From: Acidithiobacillus sp. YTS05
GTDB taxonomy: Bacteria; Pseudomonadota; Gammaproteobacteria; Acidithiobacillales; Acidithiobacillaceae
Reading direction: 5' to 3'
Assembly (NCBI RefSeq): GCF_024396695.1
Contig: NZ_CP094359.1
Coordinates: 1,178,001 to 1,242,000 of the forward strand
DNA length: 64,000 nt
Shown here: positions 38,259 to 45,858 of the stretch, in pieces
Position numbering within the stretch: position 1 is the first letter of the stretch
How the letters are laid out: every line of letters starts with the position of its first letter
Notes under the pieces: generated by a model
The model's database searches: none
What the model was told of the DNA's origin: nothing
Seen by the model: the letters and a program-made list of their open reading frames with translations, nothing else
Position numbers and translations under genes: made by a program

Positions 38259-40009
38259 GAAGCCCTCCGGATCTGGCTCTCGTGCGCTTCGATCAGTCGA
38301 ATGAAGGCGTCTTCCATGCTGGGACTGGGATGTTCAGCGTCCCGCGCCTGGCTGCGAATCTCCTCCGGACTGCCTTGGGCGAGGACTTCTCCCAGGGACA
38401 TCAGAATCAGGCGGTCACAGTATTCGGCTTCTTCCATGAAGTGGGTGGTGATCAGTACGGTGACCCCTGCTTCCGCCAGGCCAGTGATGCGCTGCCAGAA
38501 CTCCCGACGGGCCAGGGGATCGACGCCGGAGGTGGGCTCATCAAGGAAGAGGATAGGAGGGCTGTGCAACAGGGCGCAGGCCAGGGCCAGACGTTGCTTG
38601 ATGCCCAAGGGCAGTTCGTCGACGTTGACGTTGGCATAGTCGTGCAACTGAAATTCCTGTTGAGCCCAGTCGATTCGCTGGCGGCGTCGGCTACTGCGCA
38701 AGCCGTAGGCCGCCGAGAAAAAGGCCAGATTCTGCGCACAACTCAGGTTGCCATACAGAGAGAATTTCTGCGACACGTAGCCAATGCGTGCCCGCGCCTG
38801 ACTGCTCGCGCGACGCATATCCACACCGGCAACGCGCAAGCTGCCCGAGGATGCCGGTAACAAGCCGCAGAGCATGCGGAAGGTCGTCGTCTTGCCGGCG
38901 CCATTGGCCCCCAGCAGGCCAAAAATCTGTCCTTTTTGCACCTGGAAGCTAGTACCTTTGACGGCCGCAAAGGAACCGAAGAATTTCCCGAGATCGTGCA
39001 CATCGACTACGGTTTCCGGGGTTTCTGCCCGGCTTGCTGGCCTGCCGTCGGCGGGCGTCTGATTGGGGGGCTCGGCATGGTAGGCCTCGTTTTCTTGTGG
39101 GTCGCTCAGTAAATCCACAAATGCGTCGGCAAAGGCCGGTTCGACGGCTTGCCATCGCTCGCCTTCCGCTGCTGCCGCCGCGCCGCTCCGACAGAGTACC
39201 CGTACGCCCTCGGCGAGAATGCGGGCATCCTGTACCTCGGGCCGGGCTTGCAACGCCTCGCGTAGTTGCCGTTTGCTGCGAAATTCGTCAGTTACCAGAT
39301 AACAGCGTCCCTGCAAGGGCGCGCTGAGGGCCTTGGGGGTATCCTTTTTGAGGAGTTTGCCCTGATGCAGCAAGATGATCTCGTCACAACGCTCCGCTTC
39401 ATCGAAATAGGCCGTACTCAGGAAGATCGTCACCCCCTTGTCACGCAAGCCTTGGACGATCTGCCAGAGTTCGCGGCGCGCGATGGGGTCGACGCCGACG
39501 GTGGGTTCATCCAGTAACAGCAGACGTGGCGCGCGCAGGAGTGCACAGGCGAGACCAAGCTTCTGCTTCATGCCACCGGAAAGGGCCCCTGCACGGCGTG
39601 TCCGAAAGGGGCCGAGGGCGGTCAGTTTCAGCAAGTCCTGTTGTCGGGTGCTGGCATCCTCTGGACGAATTTCCTGCAGGTTGGCATAGAGGTCCAAGTT
39701 CTCCTGCACGGTAAGATCTTCGTACAGCCCGAAGCGCTGCGGCATGTAGCCGATTTCCTGCTGCAGGCTATGGCCCTGGCTGCCGAGGTCCGCACCCAGG
39801 ACCGTCACGACCCCGCCATCCGGCCGCAGTAAGCCTGCCGCCAGACGCAGCAAGGTCGTCTTGCCGGCTCCGTCTGGCCCTACCAAAGCGGTGATGGTGC
39901 CGGGAACCAGGCCAAGGTCGATTTGGTCAAGGGCCTGCACACGCTGTGAACCGCGGGCAAAGCTTTTGCTAACCGCACGAAAAAGCAGGGGGGTATCGGC
40001 CGCGGCCAC
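38255..40009 (-). CDS. ABC exporter ATP-binding protein with two fused ATPase domains (YbhF-like)
   Basis: A 584-residue protein with two complete ABC domains. The first has Walker A 'VGPDGAGKTTLL', signature 'LSGGMKQKLGLA' and Walker B 'LLLLDEPTVGVDP'; the second has 'LGANGAGKTTTFRM', a variant signature 'LPLGIKQRLALA' and 'ILFLDEPTSGVDP'. The second signature lacks the usual LSGG, as is common in this subgroup. A low-complexity linker near residue 310 joins them. It powers the adjacent ABC-2 permeases. The fused layout equals that of E. coli YbhF. Confidence 0.93.
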   Translation of the reverse strand: MAAADTPLLFRAVSKSFARGSQRVQALDQIDLGLVPGTITALVGPDGAGKTTLLRLAAGLLRPDGGVVTVLGADLGSQGHSLQQEIGYMPQRFGLYEDLTVQENLDLYANLQEIRPEDASTRQQDLLKLTALGPFRTRRAGALSGGMKQKLGLACALLRAPRLLLLDEPTVGVDPIARRELWQIVQGLRDKGVTIFLSTAYFDEAERCDEIILLHQGKLLKKDTPKALSAPLQGRCYLVTDEFRSKRQLREALQARPEVQDARILAEGVRVLCRSGAAAAAEGERWQAVEPAFADAFVDLLSDPQENEAYHAEPPNQTPADGRPASRAETPETVVDVHDLGKFFGSFAAVKGTSFQVQKGQIFGLLGANGAGKTTTFRMLCGLLPASSGSLRVAGVDMRRASSQARARIGYVSQKFSLYGNLSCAQNLAFFSAAYGLRSSRRRQRIDWAQQEFQLHDYANVNVDELPLGIKQRLALACALLHSPPILFLDEPTSGVDPLARREFWQRITGLAEAGVTVLITTHFMEEAEYCDRLILMSLGEVLAQGSPEEIRSQARDAEHPSPSMEDAFIRLIEAHESQIRRAS

Positions 40010-40012
40010 GCT

Positions 40013-41047
40013 TTATTCCCCGCAAGGATGCGCAGAGAGCGTTTGCGGCGGGTTGTTGCTCAGGGCAATCTGAACGGTTACCGGCATACCCAGACGCAGG
40101 CGATGCTCGGGATTGCAGGCATAGACCCGTACGCGATAGACCAGTTCGGTGCGCAACTCCGTGGTTTCCACGGTTTTGGGGGTAAATTCTGCTGTCGGGG
40201 AGATGAATCCTACCCAACCCGGGAAACGCTTGCCTGGAAAGGAGTCACTTTCGATCCAGGCTTGCATCCCAAGGCGCACCTGCCCCAGGGACTGTTCGGG
40301 GAGATAGGCACGCACCCAGACTGGATTGTCCAAAGCCAGGGAAAATGCCGGGTTACCAGGCGCAACCATGTCGCCCTCTTCCAAAATGCGGTCTTGAATC
40401 ACACCATCGGCTGGCGCATAGAGCTTGGTGTCATGCAGTTGTCGCTTTGCCAGCGCCAAGGCGGCCTGGTCTGCCTGCAACTGGGCGCGGGCGGCAGCGA
40501 TATCCTCCGCGCGTGGCCCCTTGATGGTCATGACCAGGGCCTGTTGGCTTTGTTCCAGATTGGCCCTTGCTGACTTCAGCGCTGCGGCGGCATTGTCAGA
40601 ACTTTGTTTGGAGACGTACTGCTCCTTGGCCAGAGCACTTTGCCTCTGCCAGACCAATTCTGCATTCTGCAGTGTCGCTTGCGCAGCCGCCACCCGTGCC
40701 CGAGCCTCGGCAATCTCTTCCGGTCGAGAGCCGGCCAAAAGTCTGGCCAGTACCTGTTTCTGCGCGCTCAGCAAAGCTGTGTCCCGATCCACGACATCCT
40801 GATAGCGCGTGGGATCGAGTGCTGCCAGCAGTTGACCGTGCTTCACTCGATCGCCTTCCTGAACCAGAAGGCGCTGAATGCGACCACTGTCATCAAAGGC
40901 CACCTGTACCTGGCGAATGTCCACATTTCCATACAGGGTGATGTGGTCGGTAGGGGCTGGACTGCGGTGGAGGAAAAAGAAGGCAATCGCTGCCCCTGCG
41001 ATCAGCAGAATGATCAGAAGAATCAGGCGCTTCTTGTTGCGGATCAT
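40013..41047 (-). CDS. HlyD-family membrane fusion protein of the ABC exporter (YbhG-like)
   Basis: A 344-residue protein: one N-terminal membrane anchor (residues 7-27), a lipoyl/beta-barrel part ('LYGNVDIRQVQVAFDDSGRIQRLLVQEGDRVKHGQLLAALDPTRY'), a coiled-coil hairpin (about 75-190) and a barrel ending near 'YRVRVYACNPEHRLRLGMPVTVQI'. This is the periplasmic adaptor of the YbhGFSR-type exporter, 3 bp upstream of the ATPase gene. The start has an AAGGAA site. No TetR regulator (CecR in E. coli) is adjacent. Confidence 0.9.
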   Translation of the reverse strand: MIRNKKRLILLIILLIAGAAIAFFFLHRSPAPTDHITLYGNVDIRQVQVAFDDSGRIQRLLVQEGDRVKHGQLLAALDPTRYQDVVDRDTALLSAQKQVLARLLAGSRPEEIAEARARVAAAQATLQNAELVWQRQSALAKEQYVSKQSSDNAAAALKSARANLEQSQQALVMTIKGPRAEDIAAARAQLQADQAALALAKRQLHDTKLYAPADGVIQDRILEEGDMVAPGNPAFSLALDNPVWVRAYLPEQSLGQVRLGMQAWIESDSFPGKRFPGWVGFISPTAEFTPKTVETTELRTELVYRVRVYACNPEHRLRLGMPVTVQIALSNNPPQTLSAHPCGE

Positions 41048-41162
41048 GAAGGTATTCCTTTCTCCAACGCAGTGGGGCGTACGACCGGGCGGCCATGGGT
41101 AGATCCCAAGTGCCAATCAAGGAGCAAGAGGGAGAGTCAAGCCATTAACGGCAACCGATGAA

Positions 41163-41192
41163 AGTATACAAACATCTCAGATGCGCGACCAA
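41163..41192 (-). promoter_or_regulatory. Promoter of the ABC exporter operon
   Basis: On the minus strand TTGGTC (41187-41192), an 18-bp spacer and TATACT (41163-41168, five of six matches to TATAAT) lie about 116 bp before the hlyD-like start. The -35 is weak, and a perfect inverted repeat sits just upstream of it. Confidence 0.4.
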
Positions 41193-41196
41193 GCAG

Positions 41197-41222
41197 TTTT
41201 GCAGACGGCTGTCTGCACAAAA
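41197..41222. repeat. Inverted repeat TTTTGCAGAC / GTCTGCACAAAA, candidate operator
   Basis: A perfect 6-bp core GCAGAC/GTCTGC with a GGCT loop, flanked by TTTTG and CAAAA with one bulge. It is 5 bp upstream of the exporter's -35 and 41 bp beyond the ars operon end. No U-run follows on either strand, so an operator for a distant regulator is more likely than a terminator. Confidence 0.45.
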
Positions 41223-41262
41223 CCGGTAGCATTATGGGAATGACAGATCAGAACAGATTCCG

Positions 41263-41733
41263 TCAGCCTCCGCTTGGTTCGGTTCCAGGCACAAGATAGG
41301 TAGGCTCCTGGTCGACAGGCATCCCGGCCAGCTCCTCCGCGCTCATGCGCGCATAGATCTCTATCAAGTACCCCGTTGGATCGCGCAGCCAAAGTTCGTG
41401 CAAAGGAGTGCCGCGCCAGGTGCTGCGCGGTGGCTTGACGATCTCCGCGCCAGCGGCCAGGGCACGATGATAGCTCTTGATCACCGCGGCTCGATCTGGC
41501 ACTCCCAAACCCAGGTGGTAGAGGCTGTAGGTGTCGAGGGCGTTATCCCGGTCATTGACCAGGATGACAAAATTCAGATGCAGGTTCGGCACCAGGAAAG
41601 TGCTGAAGCGCTCCTTCCGATCCTTGGGCTCCACTCCAAACAAGTGGGTATAGAACTCCGTGCTGCGTGCCAGATCAGCTACACGAATGCTGATATGAAA
41701 CTCCAGGCTGCCAGGAACTATGGCTTCCATCAT
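41263..41733 (-). CDS. VOC-family protein in the arsenic operon (CadI/ArsI-like, without cysteines)
   Basis: A 156-residue vicinal-oxygen-chelate protein: 'LEFHISIRVADLARSTEFYTHLFGVEP', 'LYHLGLGVPD' and 'LRDPTGYLIEIYAR'. The metal triad is His13, a His near 73 and a Glu in EIYAR. The fold and position resemble the CadI/ArsI group encoded in many ars operons; ArsI cleaves C-As bonds of methylated arsenicals. Oddly this protein has no cysteine at all, whereas ArsI needs a vicinal Cys pair to hold trivalent organoarsenicals. It overlaps arsC by 4 bp. It may therefore act on another substrate. Confidence 0.75.
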   Translation of the reverse strand: MMEAIVPGSLEFHISIRVADLARSTEFYTHLFGVEPKDRKERFSTFLVPNLHLNFVILVNDRDNALDTYSLYHLGLGVPDRAAVIKSYHRALAAGAEIVKPPRSTWRGTPLHELWLRDPTGYLIEIYARMSAEELAGMPVDQEPTYLVPGTEPSGG

Positions 41734-42227
41734 TCATGTTCTCCCAGTCGTCCAATGTTGGCCAGCTCGGAGCGTAGTATCGCCGGGTCTTTGGCCAGCA
41801 GTTCAGCAATCGGCAGCGCCAGCAGGGCCTCGATGCGCAGCCGCAAAATCTCATACGCCTTGCGAAAAGCAGCTTCGATTTCTGCCTCTGTACCTACTGC
41901 CTTTGCCGGATCTTCTACCCCCCAATGGGCGCGCGGGGCCGGCCCTAGGTAGGCGGGGCAGGTTTCCCCTGCGGCGCTGGCACAGACGGTGATGACGATA
42001 TCGGGGGTAGTTACCAGATCGTCCCAGGACTTGCTGGAGAGGCCTTCGGTAGAAAAGCCTTCCTGCTGCAGTAGAGCAATGCTGCGTGGATGGACGTAGC
42101 CCGTCGGGTGGCTGCCGGCGCTGACGGCATGCAGGCGGCCGTGCGCGAGGCCGTTGAGAATGGCTTCGGCGAGAATGGAGCGGCAAGAGTTGCCGGTACA
42201 GAGGAACAGAATTTCAGGAACAGACAT
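41730..42227 (-). CDS. arsC: Arsenate reductase, thioredoxin-coupled (LMW phosphatase family)
   Basis: A 165-residue protein starting MSVPEILFLCTGNSCRSILAE. The P-loop is Cys10-X5-Arg16, and the resolving pair Cys82 and Cys90 ('VCASAAGETCPAYLG') gives the triple-cysteine relay of the Staphylococcus/Bacillus-type ArsC. 'HWGVEDPAKA' supplies the Asp. It reduces arsenate to arsenite for ArsB export. A C-terminal extension beyond the usual ~135 residues (about 30 residues, helical) is unusual but harmless in appearance. It follows arsR by 22 bp. Confidence 0.93.
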   Translation of the reverse strand: MSVPEILFLCTGNSCRSILAEAILNGLAHGRLHAVSAGSHPTGYVHPRSIALLQQEGFSTEGLSSKSWDDLVTTPDIVITVCASAAGETCPAYLGPAPRAHWGVEDPAKAVGTEAEIEAAFRKAYEILRLRIEALLALPIAELLAKDPAILRSELANIGRLGEHE

Positions 42228-42249
42228 TTTGGAGGCCCCCAGGCAAAGA

Positions 42250-42567
42250 TCAACGGCTGCAACTTTGGGTACCGCGACAACAATTTTCGGTGAGATAGGC
42301 AATCAGCTCGCGGATTTCTGGCATGCGCGCACGATAGCGCTGAAAACGCCCCTCGCGCTGCACACTCACCAGCCCTGCATGCTGCAGGCTTTTGAGGTGA
42401 AAGGAGACGGCATTTGGCGCCTGGATGATGCGCTCGGCAATTTCGCCAGCTACCAGGCCCTCGGGCTCCTGCTCTACCAATACACGAAAGATCTCCAGGC
42501 GCTGTGGCGAGGCCAGGGCGTCGAGCTGGGCAACGCGTCGTAGAAGTTCTTCGGAGCTGTCCGTCAT
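42250..42567 (-). CDS. arsR: ArsR-family arsenite-responsive repressor
   Basis: A 105-residue winged-helix protein: 'ALASPQRLEIFRVLVEQEPEGLVAGEIAE', recognition helix 'APNAVSFHLKSLQHAGLVSV'. It lacks the classic ELCVCDL As(III) site in helix 3 and instead ends NCCRGTQSCSR, with Cys96, Cys97 and Cys103. That is the C-terminal triad described for A. ferrooxidans ArsR. It represses the divergent ars genes and dissociates on As(III) or Sb(III) binding. It starts 104 bp from arsB with an intervening palindrome. Confidence 0.95.
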   Translation of the reverse strand: MTDSSEELLRRVAQLDALASPQRLEIFRVLVEQEPEGLVAGEIAERIIQAPNAVSFHLKSLQHAGLVSVQREGRFQRYRARMPEIRELIAYLTENCCRGTQSCSR

Positions 42568-42589
42568 CAGGTAATGCGCACTTTACGAT

Positions 42590-42613
42590 TCAATGATATT
42601 CGTAGTATTGACA
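42590..42613. promoter_or_regulatory. Shared ars operator/promoter region
   Basis: An inverted repeat TCAAT (42590-42594) / ATTGA (42607-42611) with AT-rich internal sequence lies midway between arsR and arsB. The right arm merges with TTGACA (42608-42613), a perfect -35 for arsB. Symmetric AT-rich dyads of this size are typical ArsR operators. The -10 of arsB is not obvious. Confidence 0.5.
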
Positions 42614-42670
42614 GATATCCGCGTATCGTCAAGACTCTGGTTCTCTGTTTTTATCCTGACGAGGTAGCGC

Positions 42671-43987
42671 ATGCTGGCGCTTGGTATCTTCCTACTCACG
42701 CTGATCCTGGTCATCTGGCAGCCACGAGGGCTGAACATTGGCTGGACTGCGTTGGGCGGTGCAGCCCTGGCGCTGGCGACGGGCGTGATTCAGTGGCGGG
42801 ACATTCCCATCGTTTGGGGAATCACCTGGGATGCCACCTTTACCTTCGTCGCCCTGATCATCATTTCCCTGCTCCTCGACGAGGCTGGTTTCTTCCATTG
42901 GGCCGCCCTGCATGTGGCGCGCTGGGGAGGGGGGCGAGGGCACCGGCTATTCCCCTTGATTATTCTCCTTGGAGCTCTCATTGCGGCGATCTTTGCCAAT
43001 GATGGAGCGGCCTTACTGCTCACGCCCATCGTGCTGGCCATCCTCCTGCAACTCGAATTCAGTCCGGCGGCGACCTTTGCCTTTGTTATTGCTACTGGTT
43101 TCGTTGCGGATACTACTAGCCTGCCGCTGATGATCTCGAATCTGGTCAATATCGTCAGCGCCAATTACTTCGACATCAGCTTTGATCGTTATGCATTGGT
43201 GATGGTACCGGTGGACATCGTTGCCTTTCTCGCCACGCTTCTGGTATTGACGCTGGCATTTCGCCGGCAGATCCCGGCGCGCTATGGTACGGCTCATCTG
43301 CCCGAGCCGCGTTCCGCTATTCGCGATCCCCTGCTTTTTCGTGCCAGTTTCCCCGTGTTGCTGCTGCTATTGCTGGCTTACTTCATCACGGCGCAGTGGA
43401 ATATCCCGGTGTCCGTGGTTACCGTGGCTGCGGCGCTGGTCTTGCTAACGGTGGCGGGGCGCTGGTGGCGCGGTGGGGCTGGCGCAGAGATCTCGGTGCG
43501 CAAGATTCTCTGGGAAGCACCGTGGAAGATCGTGGTTTTTGTGCTCGGCATGTATCTGGTGGTCTACGGTCTGCGCAATGCCGGGCTTACACAGTTGTTG
43601 GCGCAGGTCCTGCAGTGGCTGGCTGGGCAGGATCAGATCACCGCGACCCTGGGCACCGGCTTTCTCGCCGCGGCCCTGTCTTCGGTAATGAACAACATGC
43701 CGGCGGTCTTGGTTGGCGCCCTGAGCATTCATCAGACAGGTCTCGCGACCAGTCATCCACAGATTCACGAGGCGATGGTCTATGCCAACGTCATCGGCTG
43801 CGACCTCGGCCCCAAATTTACCCCCATCGGTAGCCTTGCTACCCTTCTCTGGCTACACGTACTGGACCGCAAAGGCGTCCATATCGGCTGGGGCCAATAC
43901 ATGAAAGCGGGCCTGCTCCTGACGCCGCCGGTATTGATCATGACCCTGCTTGCTCTGAGCGTCTGGCTGCACTGTTTGGGCGGATAG
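42671..43987 (+). CDS. arsB: Arsenite efflux transporter ArsB
   Basis: A 438-residue inner-membrane protein with about 12 segments. '[25 protein letters not shown]', '[22 protein letters not shown]', '[16 protein letters not shown]' and '[12 protein letters not shown]' are the ArsB/ion-transporter signatures, with the conserved NDG and NNMP. It extrudes arsenite and antimonite by proton antiport. It is divergent from arsR-arsC and has a GAGGT ribosome-binding site. No arsH follows; the gene converges on the HDOD gene 14 bp away. Confidence 0.95.
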   Translation: MLALGIFLLTLILVIWQPRGLNIGWTALGGAALALATGVIQWRDIPIVWGITWDATFTFVALIIISLLLDEAGFFHWAALHVARWGGGRGHRLFPLIILLGALIAAIFANDGAALLLTPIVLAILLQLEFSPAATFAFVIATGFVADTTSLPLMISNLVNIVSANYFDISFDRYALVMVPVDIVAFLATLLVLTLAFRRQIPARYGTAHLPEPRSAIRDPLLFRASFPVLLLLLLAYFITAQWNIPVSVVTVAAALVLLTVAGRWWRGGAGAEISVRKILWEAPWKIVVFVLGMYLVVYGLRNAGLTQLLAQVLQWLAGQDQITATLGTGFLAAALSSVMNNMPAVLVGALSIHQTGLATSHPQIHEAMVYANVIGCDLGPKFTPIGSLATLLWLHVLDRKGVHIGWGQYMKAGLLLTPPVLIMTLLALSVWLHCLGG

Positions 43988-44001
43988 GGGCGATCCCTGC
44001 G

Positions 44002-45306
44002 CTACACAGAAACCAGCAGAAGCTGGAGCTGTTTCCAAAATAGCGCAAATGCTTGACGATTGTCTGGGCCGATCTTGCGTTGGGATAGGGCGCGATCGGC
44101 ATAGAGCAGGCCGATGACCTTGTCTTGAAAGTGCACCGGCGCCGAATATCCGCCCGAGCCTTCCAAAAAATGGCTGCCGGATTCGTTTTCCTGCAAGCGT
44201 AACGGCAGGAATCCGCGAGTGACCAGGCGCAGAGCCTCATCCTCTATAATGGGGGTCTGAGAAAATGCTTGCCGTGTAGCGCCTGTCTGCAGTCGGGGCC
44301 GCCAGCCATCGCTTTGTCGGACCAAAAAGGCGCAACGATCAAAACCTCCACCGCGGTGAATCCCGTCCAAAACCGTTTGCAACAGCGTTGGCAGATGGGC
44401 TCCCGTTACTGGCAAGGCATGTAGATCAGCAAGAATCTGGACCTGCACCGTCGCGTCCGCCTCACTCCACTGCGGCACAGGGCCTGGTCCGTGATCACCG
44501 CTCAACCATTGTGGCGGGATCAAGGACAACGTTCGCTGCCGGTGTTCCTTCAAAGAACGGAGCAGGGCCGGGGTACGCTGTTGAAAAACGGAATTCAACC
44601 GCTGCATCCGCTCCTGCAGTGCCGGATAGCGGTTTTCCTCCTGCAGTCGCAACCAAACCTTGGCCTCCTCCAATAGATCAATCTGCGCAACAGGGGACAA
44701 TTGATAGAAGGATTCGAGGCCCAACTGTTGCAGTAAGGACCGATCCAGTTCTTCAAAAGGAAAGCCCAGTACCTGGCGAGCTGCTTCCGCGGAACTGAGA
44801 CCTTCCTCTATCTGCGCCAGTACCTCCGCAGCCTCGGGTCCACCTGCGCACCAGAAGGTGATTTGGCCAATATAGTGTAACAAGCCAGCCAGGAAATGCT
44901 GTTCTTTTTCACCACCAACCTTTTCCGCCAGAAACTCCGATTGTGCCGCCAGCTCCAGACTTTTTCGGAGAAGATCCAAAACCTGCGCCTGGAACTTCGC
45001 CTGGACCGTGTTTTCTAGAATCAATGCGGAGAAACAAAGTAGGCGAACGCGCTCCAGCCCAAGGATGAGGATCGCCTTGGGAATGGTGAGAATGCGCTGC
45101 GAGTTCGGATTGAAAGCCACAGAATTGACCATCCGCAAGACCAGCGAAGAAAAAGCAGGGTCACGGCTGATCAATTGGCCGATCTCCGTCAAAGAGCGCG
45201 ACTCGTTCTGCGTTGCAGCCAATAGCCGCTGTACCGTTGCACCAAACAAGGGCAGTTCTTGCTGGGTTAGTTGTGCCGCCCAGTCCTGGACACTACGTTT
45301 ATGCAA
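44002..45306 (-). CDS. HDOD-GAF signalling protein
   Basis: A 434-residue cytoplasmic protein starting at a TTG preceded by AAGGAGAGAG (no ATG is available). Residues about 5-195 are an HDOD domain ('ELPLFGATVQRLLAATQNESRSLTEIGQLISRDPAFSSLVLRMVNS', 'ILILGLERVRLLCFSALIL'), and a helical middle region leads to a C-terminal GAF-like domain ('LADLHALPVTGAHLPTLLQTVLDGIHRGGGFDRCAFLV' to 'VIGLLYADR'). HDOD proteins are catalytically inactive HD relatives acting in signalling and regulation of motility, twitching or DNA uptake. It converges on arsB and has no obvious functional partner here. Confidence 0.85.
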   Translation of the reverse strand: MHKRSVQDWAAQLTQQELPLFGATVQRLLAATQNESRSLTEIGQLISRDPAFSSLVLRMVNSVAFNPNSQRILTIPKAILILGLERVRLLCFSALILENTVQAKFQAQVLDLLRKSLELAAQSEFLAEKVGGEKEQHFLAGLLHYIGQITFWCAGGPEAAEVLAQIEEGLSSAEAARQVLGFPFEELDRSLLQQLGLESFYQLSPVAQIDLLEEAKVWLRLQEENRYPALQERMQRLNSVFQQRTPALLRSLKEHRQRTLSLIPPQWLSGDHGPGPVPQWSEADATVQVQILADLHALPVTGAHLPTLLQTVLDGIHRGGGFDRCAFLVRQSDGWRPRLQTGATRQAFSQTPIIEDEALRLVTRGFLPLRLQENESGSHFLEGSGGYSAPVHFQDKVIGLLYADRALSQRKIGPDNRQAFALFWKQLQLLLVSV

Positions 45307-45729
45307 GAACTCTCTCCTTCCAGCTGTTCGTCCCAAAAGAATGTTTGGCTTTAGTTAGGCGTTATGGGCCGGGCGCGCAAGCATCCACGAGCTGTACTTG
45401 CTTGCACACGCGCTGGCGACGCTCCGTTTTCGCATCATCCGGCGAATTGTTGCCCGTAAGGTGGGGAATACAGTCGAACCGATGGGGGCAATTCACCATG
45501 GCTCCTGTAGCAATTTTCCGAGTGGCAAAGGCCAGGTACGCCTTCCCTGTTGGCGGGTGCGGGGAAATCTGATAGTGTCCGCAATCGAAGAGGAGATGAT
45601 TTTGTCACTGGCAAGGGTAAGCAAGCGTTTCATGGAATTCCTCGTAACTCATTGAGTAAATATTGGATATTGAAATTTATGGGTGAATTCCAGCCTCTCC
45701 TCCAGATTCCGCAGCATAGTTTTCTCTAT
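45307..45729. other. Intergenic region before the 4.5S RNA gene
   Basis: About 420 bp without a confident gene. The minus strand has two overlapping short frames: 45633-45493 (starts MKRLLTLASDK after a GAGGAATTCC site, 46 residues) and one from an ATGGTGA overlap that ends at a TAA followed directly by CGCCTAACTAAAGCC. The plus strand has an 85-codon frame ending at 45655. None resembles a family I can name. The GCCTAAC motif resembles an integron attC core end, but no partner site was found. Confidence 0.45.
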
Positions 45730-45841
45730 GGCGACAAAGATCGGTCCCCTCGCAGTGGTAGGTGATGAACCCCGTCAGGCCCGGAAGGGAGCAGCGGCAG
45801 TCACTGATCCAGGTGCCGGGGTGTGGCTGGTTGGCGTCGCC
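45730..45841 (+). ncRNA. ffs: Signal recognition particle 4.5S RNA
   Basis: The universally conserved SRP RNA tip is present: GTCAGGCCCGGAAGGGAGCA (about 45774-45793), with the GGAA tetraloop, followed on the return strand by GGTGCCGGGGTG. The ends GGCGAC (45730-45735) and GTCGCC (45836-45841) pair, giving a rod of about 112 nt as in E. coli (114 nt). It binds Ffh to target membrane proteins. The ffs-dnaX-ybaB-recR order is conserved in many proteobacteria. Exact 5' and 3' ends are approximate. Confidence 0.92.
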
Positions 45842-45858
45842 TCCCTATTGATCGACTG

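Noticed and set aside
45354..45360. GTTAGGC as an integron attC core
   Set aside because: Only one core end is visible, with no paired core within 150 bp, no integrase gene and no cassette array in the window; kept only as a weak finding.
45398..45655. 85-codon plus-strand ORF upstream of ffs
   Set aside because: No ribosome-binding site or similarity; it could as well be noise opposite the small minus-strand frames.
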